Below, piece after piece: positions 1 through 5,308 of a stretch of 5,308 nucleotides of DNA. The translations under genes were made by a program, and so were the position numbers. Position 1 is the stretch's first letter; each line of letters starts with the position of its first letter. The DNA is taken from positions 1-5,308 of the forward strand of contig JAGQHR010000279.1 of the NCBI GenBank assembly GCA_020431745.1, in the 5' to 3' direction. The notes below the pieces were generated by a model. It was not told the DNA's origin. It saw only the letters and a program-made list of their open reading frames with translations, and searched no databases. The DNA is from Candidatus Eiseniibacteriota bacterium (GTDB taxonomy: Bacteria > Eisenbacteria > RBG-16-71-46 > CAIMUX01).

Positions 1-166
1 CCCACACCTCGCCCTTCGTCTCGAAGTCGGCGACCGGACGCGCGCCGGGCTCGAACGAATCGAGCTCGGGTCCGTCTGATCCGACGGCGAACCTTCCGCG
101 GCGCGGCCGCCTGCCCGTTGTCAGTGCTCTCGGGAATGAAAACGGATCTTGTGCTAGGCTCGTCAT
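1..166 (-). CDS. Partial hypothetical protein, N-terminus, runs off left edge
   Basis: An open frame on the minus strand starts at ATG 166-164 and stays open to the window edge, giving about 55 residues (begins MTSLAQDPFSFP; near the edge reads SFEPGARPVADFETKGEVW). In the part nearest the edge (1-79) the codons fit a GC-rich gene: about 88% G/C at third positions and about 48% at second positions. The first 29 codons are less convincing, with third-position G/C near 62% and an Arg-rich stretch. A GAGG (172-169) lies only two bases before the ATG, which is closer than usual, and I see no in-frame GTG or TTG between the ATG and position 10 to serve as another start. The product is not recognised; the piece is too short for domain assignment. 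If real, it is divergent from the lipoprotein gene. The alternative is the tail of a plus-strand gene ending at 79. Confidence 0.35.
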   Translation of the reverse strand, partial: MTSLAQDPFSFPRALTTGRRPRRGRFAVGSDGPELDSFEPGARPVADFETKGEVW

Positions 167-175
167 CGCCTCTTG

Positions 176-181
176 TACAAT
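176..181 (+). promoter_or_regulatory. Possible -10 box for the lipoprotein gene
   Basis: TACAAT matches the sigma-70 -10 consensus TATAAT at five of six positions and would put transcription start near 188, about 95 bases before the chosen ATG. The best upstream -35-like hexamer, TTGTGC at 149-154, is 21 bases away, longer than the usual 16-18, so the assignment is weak. The box overlaps the TTGTACAA palindrome. Confidence 0.2.
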
Positions 182-270
182 TGAGGGGCGAGGTGGCACC
201 CGGTGCCGGATAACCGCCGCCACTTGGTCAGCACTGCGAGGTGCACGACATGGAAGTCGTCGCCGGAAAC

Positions 271-278
271 GAAGGGAG
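271..278 (+). promoter_or_regulatory. Ribosome binding site of lipoprotein gene
   Basis: GAAGGGAG is a good Shine-Dalgarno sequence ending 4 bases before ATG 283 and 7 bases before ATG 286. It decides the start against the upstream in-frame GTG at 241, which has only a weak GCGAG before it and would bury the signal peptide behind a polar extension. Confidence 0.6.
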
Positions 279-282
279 ACCG

Positions 283-3200
283 ATGATGCTCCGCCAGTCG
301 GCCTGGGATTCTCGCGTCCACCTGATCGCTCTCCTTTTGGTCTTTGCGGGATGCTCGTCGACCAAGGACCCCGACAACACGGCGGGACCCTCCGGACCTG
401 CGGTCGTCGAGATCGAGCCCACTGCCGCGTTGCAGAGCGGTACGGCCGCGTACGGGACCGAGGTGCTCGCGCCCGACATCGACGGGTTTCTCGCGGCCGC
501 ACGGCCGGTGTCACTTCCCGCTCCGGGGTCATCGCTGACCGAGTTGTTCGACGCCGAGGTCGCCGGCTACCAGCTCTTCTCGACGGAGGTGTCGGAAGCA
601 GCTCTGAATCGCCGCCCGTTCCGTGTGACCGCCGACGATCTGCGGTTCTTCGCCCTGGAGGTCACTGACGGTGAGGGGCGGGCGCCGCTGGCTCCCGGGA
701 CCGGGGACGCCGCGTCCGATCGCGGCTCCGTCGGTGGGGCCGCCCTCGGCAACGAAGTGGGGGACCCGGACCTCAAGGCGGCCGTCAAGGAGTTCCTCGA
801 GATGGTGGGAGGAACGGGACTCGATACGGGGCAGCTCACCAACGCGTGGGACGCGACGCGATTTCACGCCGCTTCGGATTTCCCGTTGGGGCTGCCCGAG
901 GGGACGAACGACGGAGCGACGTTCTTGTGGAACGGCGCGAACGTCTGGAACGCCGCGTGGCACAACGGCGGCATCCTCTTCTGGTACGACGGGTTCAACC
1001 ACATGGTCCTGGCCGACCGGCACGTGGAGTCGCTCAAGGCACGGAACTTCGTCGGTGACGAGTTCTCGCTCCAGAGCGGAGCGATCACCGTGCTGCACGA
1101 GCTGGGCCACGTCATCATGTCGCGAACGCATTGCGCCGAGGATGATGACGAGGATCTGATGGCCGCGACCCTCGAGCGGGTCATGAGCAACCGTGTCGAG
1201 ATGGAGCTGGGGCGCGTGGGCCAAGGGGCGCCGCGCGCCGGCGACATCAACGCCTATTCTGATCAGGTCGCCGAGCTGGTTCGCCGGGGCGGCACCAACT
1301 GTCTGCGTGATCTGGGTTGGGGGCTCCCGGCCGAAACGCTGCAGCTCACGGCGCCTGCCACCGTGCAGACGGGTCAGACGTTCGCGGCGGACGTGCTCAT
1401 CAAACGCCTGGGCGGCGACCCCGCGTCCAACGAGTTCGTTTGGACCTGGGTCGACACCAATATCGAGGTGATCCGGCTGGACGGTCTGGGACTGGGAAGC
1501 CGGACGATCACCGCGCCGAACGAGCCGGGACAGATCCGAATCCGCGTCAAAGCGCTGGGCAAGGAAGCAGAGACGACCGTCACCGTCGTGGGTTTGGCTG
1601 CCGGAGCCTGCTGCGCACGCGGCGAGTGCTATGTTGCCGCCGACTCGGTCGCGTGCGTGGAGGGGGACGGAGATTGGCAGGGAATCGGCACCTCGTGTGG
1701 TCCCACGACCTGTCCTGATCCGACCGGCGCCTGCTGCGCCGAGGATGGAGGCTGCGTTCAGGTGAGGGCAGCGGACTGCACCGGGCTCTACTTGGGCGAC
1801 GAGACGACCTGCGATCCGAATCCGTGTCCGCAGCCGGGGGCCTGCTGCGTCGGCACCATTTGCGCATTGACTCCGGAATCGACTTGCGACGGAGATTTCC
1901 TGGGCGAGGGGACCTCCTGTGAGCCCGATCCGTGTTTCCTGCCCGGCGCCTGCTGCTTCGACGCCGGGACCTGCGTGTTGGAGATCGAACCGAATTGCGA
2001 TGGCGTCTTTCAAGGCGAGGGCACGTCCTGCGATCCCGACGTGTGTCCGCAACCCGGAGCCTGTTGTGACTCCGAGGGGGCGTGCCTCGTAACCTTGCGG
2101 GACCAGTGCGTCGACGAGTTCCTGGGCGAAGGAACCGCGTGTGATCCGAATCCTTGTCCCCAACCTCCCGAGGGGGCGTGCTGTTGGGGCGAGTTCCACG
2201 AGCGGTGCGCCGTCCGGACCCAGTCTCGCTGCAGCCGCGAGCTCGACGGCACCTATCTGGGAGACGGCACGACCTGTTTCTCGGAACCGTGCACCGATCC
2301 GGCGGCCGGCGCCTGCTGTCTTGCGTCCGGACACTGCGAATTCCTGCGCGAGTCCTCGTGTGACGGGACCTTCATCGGTGTCGGCGTCTTCTGTAGCCCG
2401 GATCCTTGCGAAGCGCCGGACGACGGAGCGTGTTGCCTGGCGCTGGGAGCCTGCGTGATCGAGACTCCCTCCGCGTGCACCCAAGCCGACGGGCAGTACC
2501 AAGGAAACGGAACGGTCTGCGTTCCGAACCCATGCCCACAACCCGGGGGCGGCGCGTGCTGTTTCCCCGGCGGGTCCTGCTTCGTCCAGGCGGCCGCCGA
2601 CTGCGCGACCAACGATGGCCAGTATCAGGGCGATGACACGGTCTGCGAACCGAACCCGTGTGCGGAGCCGGCGACCGGCGCGTGCTGCCTCGACGGGAAT
2701 TGCACCGTCGTGCAGAGTGGCACGTGTGACGGTGCCTATCAGGGCGACGGATCGGATTGTTCTCCGAATCCCTGCACGGAGAATCAGGGGGCGTGCTGTT
2801 TCCCGGCCGGTGACTGCTTCGTCACCTTCGAATCGAGTTGCGCGGACGCACACGGGGTTTATCAGGGGAACGACACCACGTGCGAGGTGGACCCATGCTC
2901 CGGCTTTGGTGCCTGCTGCGTCGGGACGAGCTGTTCGCTGACGCTTCCCGGGTCCTGCGACGGTGAATTCCAGGGAGAGCACACGGCCTGCAATCCCGAT
3001 CTGACCTGCCCCATGGGAGCCTGTTGCTCCCTCGATGGGTGTACCGTCGTCGTCATGACCGCCTGCGACGGAACCTATCTGGGCAACGGAACGACCTGCA
3101 GCCCCGAACCCTGCAACGGTGCGTGCTGCCTTTCCTTCGGGTGCGAGATCCGGACCCTCTTCGGATGCGCTTTCGATTTCGGAGACCATCAAGGCATCGG

Positions 3201-3549
3201 CACGACCTGCGAGCCGTATCCCTGCCCCATCCCCGCGACCGTCACGTATCTCCAGGACGGAGTCGTCCACTTCCAAGGCTTCAGCACGATCTGTTTGAAG
3301 CTCGGAGTCGAAGGGCCACTGCCCACCATCCTCGTCACGATAGAGATCGTCGGGCCATCCAGCTCCGGGTTCGAGATTCTGCCCGTCGATGCGGAAGGGG
3401 TCGTCTCCCTGGACCGGGACATCTTCTTCTACGGGAGCTATGAGTGGACCGTGACCGAGGTCACCAGCCGGGACGCCGACGTCCCCGTGACGGGAGATGT
3501 CCACGGAACCATCGTCGTGGATGAGGTGAGCCGCCCGTGTAGTCGGTGA
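283..3549 (+). CDS. Large Cys-rich lipoprotein with metalloprotease-like HELGH region
   Basis: Predicted surface lipoprotein of 1088 residues; substrate unknown. Numbering from ATG 283: signal peptide with Arg4 and Arg11, hydrophobic core 12-23 and lipobox F-A-G-C24 (Phe at -3 is slightly unusual); Ser25 suggests outer-membrane sorting. Residues about 170-345 form a globular region with HELGH at 272-276 (H272, E273, H276), the zinc-site pattern of many metallopeptidases. His283 could be a third ligand, and an acidic run ending in DLMAATL (291-297) resembles the Met-turn after the zinc helix in matrixin-like proteins. About 349-438 looks like a bacterial Ig-like beta domain. Residues 441-984 are fourteen six-cysteine repeats starting GACC. 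Residues 985-1088 are a beta-rich tail with two cysteines. Stop is TGA 3547-3549. ATG 286 is an equally possible start. Seen directly: motifs and repeats. Inferred: peptidase activity and surface location. I do not recognise a named family for the whole protein. Confidence 0.9.
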   Translation: MMLRQSAWDSRVHLIALLLVFAGCSSTKDPDNTAGPSGPAVVEIEPTAALQSGTAAYGTEVLAPDIDGFLAAARPVSLPAPGSSLTELFDAEVAGYQLFSTEVSEAALNRRPFRVTADDLRFFALEVTDGEGRAPLAPGTGDAASDRGSVGGAALGNEVGDPDLKAAVKEFLEMVGGTGLDTGQLTNAWDATRFHAASDFPLGLPEGTNDGATFLWNGANVWNAAWHNGGILFWYDGFNHMVLADRHVESLKARNFVGDEFSLQSGAITVLHELGHVIMSRTHCAEDDDEDLMAATLERVMSNRVEMELGRVGQGAPRAGDINAYSDQVAELVRRGGTNCLRDLGWGLPAETLQLTAPATVQTGQTFAADVLIKRLGGDPASNEFVWTWVDTNIEVIRLDGLGLGSRTITAPNEPGQIRIRVKALGKEAETTVTVVGLAAGACCARGECYVAADSVACVEGDGDWQGIGTSCGPTTCPDPTGACCAEDGGCVQVRAADCTGLYLGDETTCDPNPCPQPGACCVGTICALTPESTCDGDFLGEGTSCEPDPCFLPGACCFDAGTCVLEIEPNCDGVFQGEGTSCDPDVCPQPGACCDSEGACLVTLRDQCVDEFLGEGTACDPNPCPQPPEGACCWGEFHERCAVRTQSRCSRELDGTYLGDGTTCFSEPCTDPAAGACCLASGHCEFLRESSCDGTFIGVGVFCSPDPCEAPDDGACCLALGACVIETPSACTQADGQYQGNGTVCVPNPCPQPGGGACCFPGGSCFVQAAADCATNDGQYQGDDTVCEPNPCAEPATGACCLDGNCTVVQSGTCDGAYQGDGSDCSPNPCTENQGACCFPAGDCFVTFESSCADAHGVYQGNDTTCEVDPCSGFGACCVGTSCSLTLPGSCDGEFQGEHTACNPDLTCPMGACCSLDGCTVVVMTACDGTYLGNGTTCSPEPCNGACCLSFGCEIRTLFGCAFDFGDHQGIGTTCEPYPCPIPATVTYLQDGVVHFQGFSTICLKLGVEGPLPTILVTIEIVGPSSSGFEILPVDAEGVVSLDRDIFFYGSYEWTVTEVTSRDADVPVTGDVHGTIVVDEVSRPCSR
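1603..3234 (+). repeat. Fourteen tandem six-cysteine GACC repeats within the lipoprotein
   Basis: Fourteen in-frame units of 34-45 residues each start with Gly-Ala-Cys-Cys. Starts are at 1603, 1726, 1837, 1945, 2056, 2173, 2308, 2425, 2551, 2677, 2788, 2908, 3016 and 3118. The pattern is CC-x(4,5,7)-C-x7-C-x(10,13,14)-C-x4-C, usually ending in a Pro-rich joint such as PNPCPQP. All 84 cysteines are kept. Exceptions are x8 in unit 1 between Cys3 and Cys4, and x5 in unit 12 between Cys5 and Cys6. An aromatic-x-Gly (YLG, FLG, YQG) precedes Cys5 in most units. Even cysteine number suggests three disulfides per unit, formed outside the cytoplasm. DNA copies are clearly diverged, so this is an old protein repeat and not a recent slippage array. 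Similar GACC repeats occur, as I recall, in planctomycete secreted proteins; I cannot name a domain entry. Confidence 0.93.
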
Positions 3550-3722
3550 GCCTCACGGTACATCTGGTCCGAGGTCCTGAAACCTCTGTCGGCAGCCTGC
3601 CGTCGCGACTATCCTGCGGTGACGGCGACGCTTCGCATGGTCGGCGCGGCCGTTTTCGGAGACAAGAATCAGAGGGGCCCTGACCGAGCCTCCCGAAACC
3701 AGCCCTCGAGGGGACCGACTCG
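3550..3722. other. Intergenic gap between lipoprotein gene and ruvA
   Basis: No gene is visible in these 173 bases. Two short hairpins follow the lipoprotein stop: GAGGT/ACCTC (3571-3586, six-base loop) and CGGCA/TGCCG (3590-3602, three-base loop). Neither is followed by a T-run, so a factor-independent terminator is not established. TATCCT at 3610-3615 is a weak -10-like sequence that could serve ruvA, but no good -35 partner is seen. The spacing suggests ruvA is transcribed separately from the lipoprotein gene. Confidence 0.4.
3708..3714 (+). promoter_or_regulatory. Ribosome binding site of ruvA
   Basis: GAGGGGA ends 8 bases before ATG 3723, a near-ideal Shine-Dalgarno position, and fixes the RuvA start. 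The resulting N-terminus, MIDRLRG, matches the usual RuvA beginning MIGRLRG. Confidence 0.7.
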
Positions 3723-4340
3723 ATGATCGATCGTCTGCGCGGACGTCTCGTCAGCAAATCCGGATCCTCCATCCTGCTGGAGACCGGCCCCTTCGTCCTC
3801 GACATCCTGGTGCCGCTCTCGACTTCGGAATCGCTGGCCGCGGAGGGAAGCGAGGTCCGTCTCTTCACGCATCTGCAGTGGCGCGAGGAAGGCCCGCAGC
3901 TCTTCGGCTTCGCCAGCACCGAGGAGCGGCAGTTCTTCCGCCTCCTCCTCCAGGTTCAGGGGGTGGGCCCCCGCATCGCGCTCGCGATCCTCGCGCATCT
4001 GCCGCCCGCCGAGCTGGTGGCACGCCTCAAGGAACGCTCGGAGGCCGCGTTCACGACCGTGCCGGGAGTCGGCAAGAAGACGGCGGGACGGATCCTCGTC
4101 GAGCTGGGTCCGGTCGCCGACCGGATGGACCTCGCGCTGCGGGCCGACGCCCGTCCGTCCGGAAGGCCGCGCCTGGACGAAGACGCGCTGCAGGCGCTCA
4201 CGGCGCTGGGATACTCCGCGCGCGATGCACAGAAAGCGTTGGAGGACGTGCTGGCCAGCGGGAAGTCGCTCAAGCTGGAAGAGCAGGTGCGGCTCGCTCT
4301 GGGGCGACTGACCCGGCGCACGGCACAGCCGCAGGCGTAG
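3723..4340 (+). CDS. ruvA: Holliday junction branch migration protein RuvA
   Basis: RuvA binds four-way DNA junctions as a tetramer and loads the RuvB helicase motor for branch migration in recombinational repair, in the cytoplasm. The 205 residues match the usual length of about 200. Domain I (about 1-64) is the OB fold, with E55-E56 in the place of the acidic pin residues E55/D56 of E. coli RuvA. Domain II has two helix-hairpin-helix motifs, VQGVGPRIALAIL (78-90) and VPGVGKKTAGRILVEL (113-128), that grip the DNA backbone. After a flexible linker (about 133-150) domain III (151-198, with ALGYSARDAQKAL) is the RuvB-binding three-helix part. The start is supported by a strong ribosome binding site. 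Unusual: the conserved GVGY loop after the first strands is replaced by TGPFVLDI. No ruvC precedes it and no ruvB follows; the next gene is convergent. Identity is firm. Confidence 0.97.
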   Translation: MIDRLRGRLVSKSGSSILLETGPFVLDILVPLSTSESLAAEGSEVRLFTHLQWREEGPQLFGFASTEERQFFRLLLQVQGVGPRIALAILAHLPPAELVARLKERSEAAFTTVPGVGKKTAGRILVELGPVADRMDLALRADARPSGRPRLDEDALQALTALGYSARDAQKALEDVLASGKSLKLEEQVRLALGRLTRRTAQPQA

Positions 4341-4342
4341 AC

Positions 4343-4371
4343 GGGTTCGCGACGAGCGACCCCGCGAACTC
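4343..4371. terminator. Candidate hairpin between convergent genes
   Basis: GGGTTCGCG (4343-4351) pairs with CGCGAACTC (4363-4371), seven perfect pairs extended by one G-U and one G-C pair, around an 11-base loop. It fills most of the 34-base gap between the ruvA stop and the stop of the facing ABC gene, where a two-way terminator would be useful. Neither strand has a T-run after the stem, so factor-independent termination is not assured. Confidence 0.35.
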
Positions 4372-4374
4372 CGG

Positions 4375-5308
4375 TCAGACGCGGATGCCTTCCGCCTCGC
4401 GGCGCCACTCCAGCTCGTAGTACCGCGCGTAGAGCCCGCCCAGAGCCAGCAGCTCGTCGTGCGTCCCCTCCTCCGCGAGCTGTCCCTTGTGCAGGACGAG
4501 GATCCGGTCGACGTGCTGGATCGTCGAGAGGCGATGCGCGATGACGAGGCTGGTGCGCTGCGCCAGCAACACCTCCAGGGCATGCTGGATCTTCTGCTCC
4601 GTCTCGGTGTCGACGCTCGACGTCGCCTCGTCCAGCAGGAGGATCGGCGGATCGTGGGCGAGGGCCCGCGCGAAGCAGACGAGCTGGCGCTCTCCTACCG
4701 AGAGGCGGTTGCCCCGCTCGCCGACCTCGACCCGGCCGTCGCGCCGGAAGCGTCCGAGCAGGGTGTCCGCGCCCACCGCCGCGAGCGCGCTCTCGATCTG
4801 TTCGGGGGAGAGGCCTTCGCGCAACCCCACGTTGAGGCTGAGGCTGCCGCTCCAGAGGAAGCTCTCCTGCTGCACGACCCCGATGTGCCGCCGGAGCGCG
4901 TCGAGCGGCCACCGGCGCACGTCGATCCCGTCGACGAGGATCGATCCGGAGTCGACGTCGTAGAAGCGCGTGAGCAGATTGGACATCGTGGTCTTGCCCG
5001 CGCCGGTGTGTCCGACCAGCGCAACCGACATGCCGGGCGTCACGCGGAAGGAGATCCCGCGCAGCACTTCCTCGCCCTTCAGATAGCTGAAACGAACGTC
5101 CCGGAACTCGACCTCTCCCGAGGGGGGAAGGGCGCCGGACGACGCCGATCCGGCGCTCCCCGTCGATCCCGCGCGGCTCGGTTCGGCCAGCACCATCGTC
5201 GATCCCGCGCGACTCCGCTCGTCCAGAACGGTGGCGGGAACCGCGGCGTCCGCGGCGCTCCGGACCGTCGGCTCGGTGTCGAGCAGCTCGAAGATGCGCT
5301 CGCCCGAC
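4375..5308 (-). CDS. ABC exporter half-transporter, C-terminal part with ATP-binding domain (partial)
   Basis: ATP-driven export protein of the membrane-fused (MsbA/LmrCD-like) type; substrate unknown. The gene runs off the right edge: the frame is open from 5307 and begins SGERIFELLDTEPTV, the typical end of the fused membrane domain, so ATG 5196 is internal and not the true start. The 310 visible residues hold a long Ser/Ala/Gly linker (about 16-65), strand GEVEFRDVRFSY, Walker A GHTGAGKT (99-106), Q-loop Gln147 in VVQQESFLWSG, signature LSVGE (202-206), Walker B ILLLDE with catalytic Glu227, D-loop SSVD and switch His258 in IAHRLSTI. All catalytic residues are present. The signature differs from LSGGQ, as in one partner of heterodimeric exporters such as TM288 or LmrD, so a partner gene may lie just upstream beyond 5308. 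It converges on ruvA with 34 bases between stops and is last in its unit. Confidence 0.95.
   Translation of the reverse strand, partial: SGERIFELLDTEPTVRSAADAAVPATVLDERSRAGSTMVLAEPSRAGSTGSAGSASSGALPPSGEVEFRDVRFSYLKGEEVLRGISFRVTPGMSVALVGHTGAGKTTMSNLLTRFYDVDSGSILVDGIDVRRWPLDALRRHIGVVQQESFLWSGSLSLNVGLREGLSPEQIESALAAVGADTLLGRFRRDGRVEVGERGNRLSVGERQLVCFARALAHDPPILLLDEATSSVDTETEQKIQHALEVLLAQRTSLVIAHRLSTIQHVDRILVLHKGQLAEEGTHDELLALGGLYARYYELEWRREAEGIRV
5161..5211 (-). repeat. Short direct repeat in the ABC linker
   Basis: The 15-base sequence CGTCGATCCCGCGCG (plus strand) occurs at 5161-5175 and again, identical, at 5197-5211. The 36-base offset keeps the frame, so the protein reads ERSRAGST then EPSRAGST twelve residues apart. 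It lies in the linker between membrane and ATP-binding domains and looks like a small in-frame tandem duplication. Confidence 0.75.

Larger units (their letters stand above)
167..282. promoter_or_regulatory. Divergent intergenic region with two palindromes
   Basis: This gap lies between the putative minus-strand gene and the lipoprotein start. It contains the perfect 8-base palindrome TTGTACAA (173-180) and the 13-base near-palindrome GGCACC-C-GGTGCC (195-207), which could be an operator or fold as a five-pair hairpin. The stretch around 131-183 is the most A/T-rich part of the window's left end, which suits promoter placement. Function is inferred only from position and symmetry. Confidence 0.3.

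Noticed and set aside
1..79. Plus-strand open frame ending at TGA 77-79 (tail LERIELGSV), as the 3' end of an upstream gene.
   Set aside because: It overlaps the minus frame fully. Its third positions (about 76% G/C) are less G/C-rich than its first (about 88%), the reverse of what GC-rich genes show. It remains possible.
122..236. Inverted copies CAGTGCT (122-128) and AGCACTG (230-236).
   Set aside because: Seven bases about 100 apart is expected by chance and shows no flanking structure.
241..282. GTG at 241 as the lipoprotein start, adding 14 residues.
   Set aside because: The extra residues are polar and acidic and would precede the signal peptide; the good ribosome binding site lies just before ATG 283/286.
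1603..3234. CRISPR array or recent tandem DNA repeat.
   Set aside because: The units are in-frame protein repeats of varied length with diverged DNA; there are no identical repeats with unique spacers.
529..3504. A 991-codon open frame on the minus strand opposite the lipoprotein gene.
   Set aside because: It is the antisense shadow of a GC-rich gene with few A/T-rich codons. The plus strand has a signal peptide, a ribosome binding site and perfectly kept cysteine spacing in 14 repeats, so selection acts on that frame.
3669..4912. Long minus-strand frames across ruvA and the start of the ABC region (3669-4583 and 3956-4912).
   Set aside because: They overlap the clearly identified ruvA and ABC genes in other frames, are Arg/Ser/Ala-rich and show no recognisable domain.
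5194..5196. ATG at 5196 (minus) as the start of a stand-alone ATP-binding protein.
   Set aside because: The frame continues upstream into FELLDTEPTV, the typical end of a fused membrane domain, and no ribosome binding site stands out, so the Met is in the linker.

Overview
The window comes from a GC-rich bacterial chromosome, roughly two-thirds G+C by eye, with G/C strongly preferred at third codon positions. A lipoprotein signal peptide with serine after the lipid-bearing cysteine points to a Gram-negative-type (diderm) cell. Cysteine-rich 'GACC' repeats of the kind seen here are, from memory, common in secreted proteins of Planctomycetota and of poorly cultured phyla such as Candidatus Eisenbacteria. 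That phylum-level hint is weak and rests on no search.

Layout, left to right. Positions 1-166 probably hold the 5' end of a gene on the minus strand that leaves the window; its identity is unknown. Positions 167-282 are a short divergent intergenic region with two palindromes and one weak -10-like box. Positions 283-3549 (+) encode the main feature, a predicted lipoprotein of 1088 residues. It has a signal peptide, a metalloprotease-like region with an HELGH motif, an Ig-like segment, fourteen tandem six-cysteine repeats (1603-3234), and a beta-rich C-terminal domain. Positions 3550-3722 are a non-coding gap with small hairpins and the ribosome binding site of the next gene. Positions 3723-4340 (+) encode RuvA, the Holliday-junction DNA-binding protein. 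A 34-base gap with a hairpin separates it from a convergent gene, 4375-5308 (-). That gene is the C-terminal part (nucleotide-binding domain) of an ABC exporter half-transporter, and its membrane domain lies beyond the right edge.

The genes do not form an evident pathway. RuvA is a housekeeping repair gene, here without ruvB or ruvC directly beside it. The ABC gene is the last of a unit read toward ruvA, and the large lipoprotein looks like a single-gene unit. The most unusual item is that lipoprotein: its repeat array has 84 cysteines, no lysine in 544 residues, and about 77 acidic against 9 arginine residues. The array is joined to a zinc-protease-like motif whose third histidine is shifted by one position from the metzincin pattern. 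No mobile elements, CRISPR arrays, tRNA or rRNA genes were seen.
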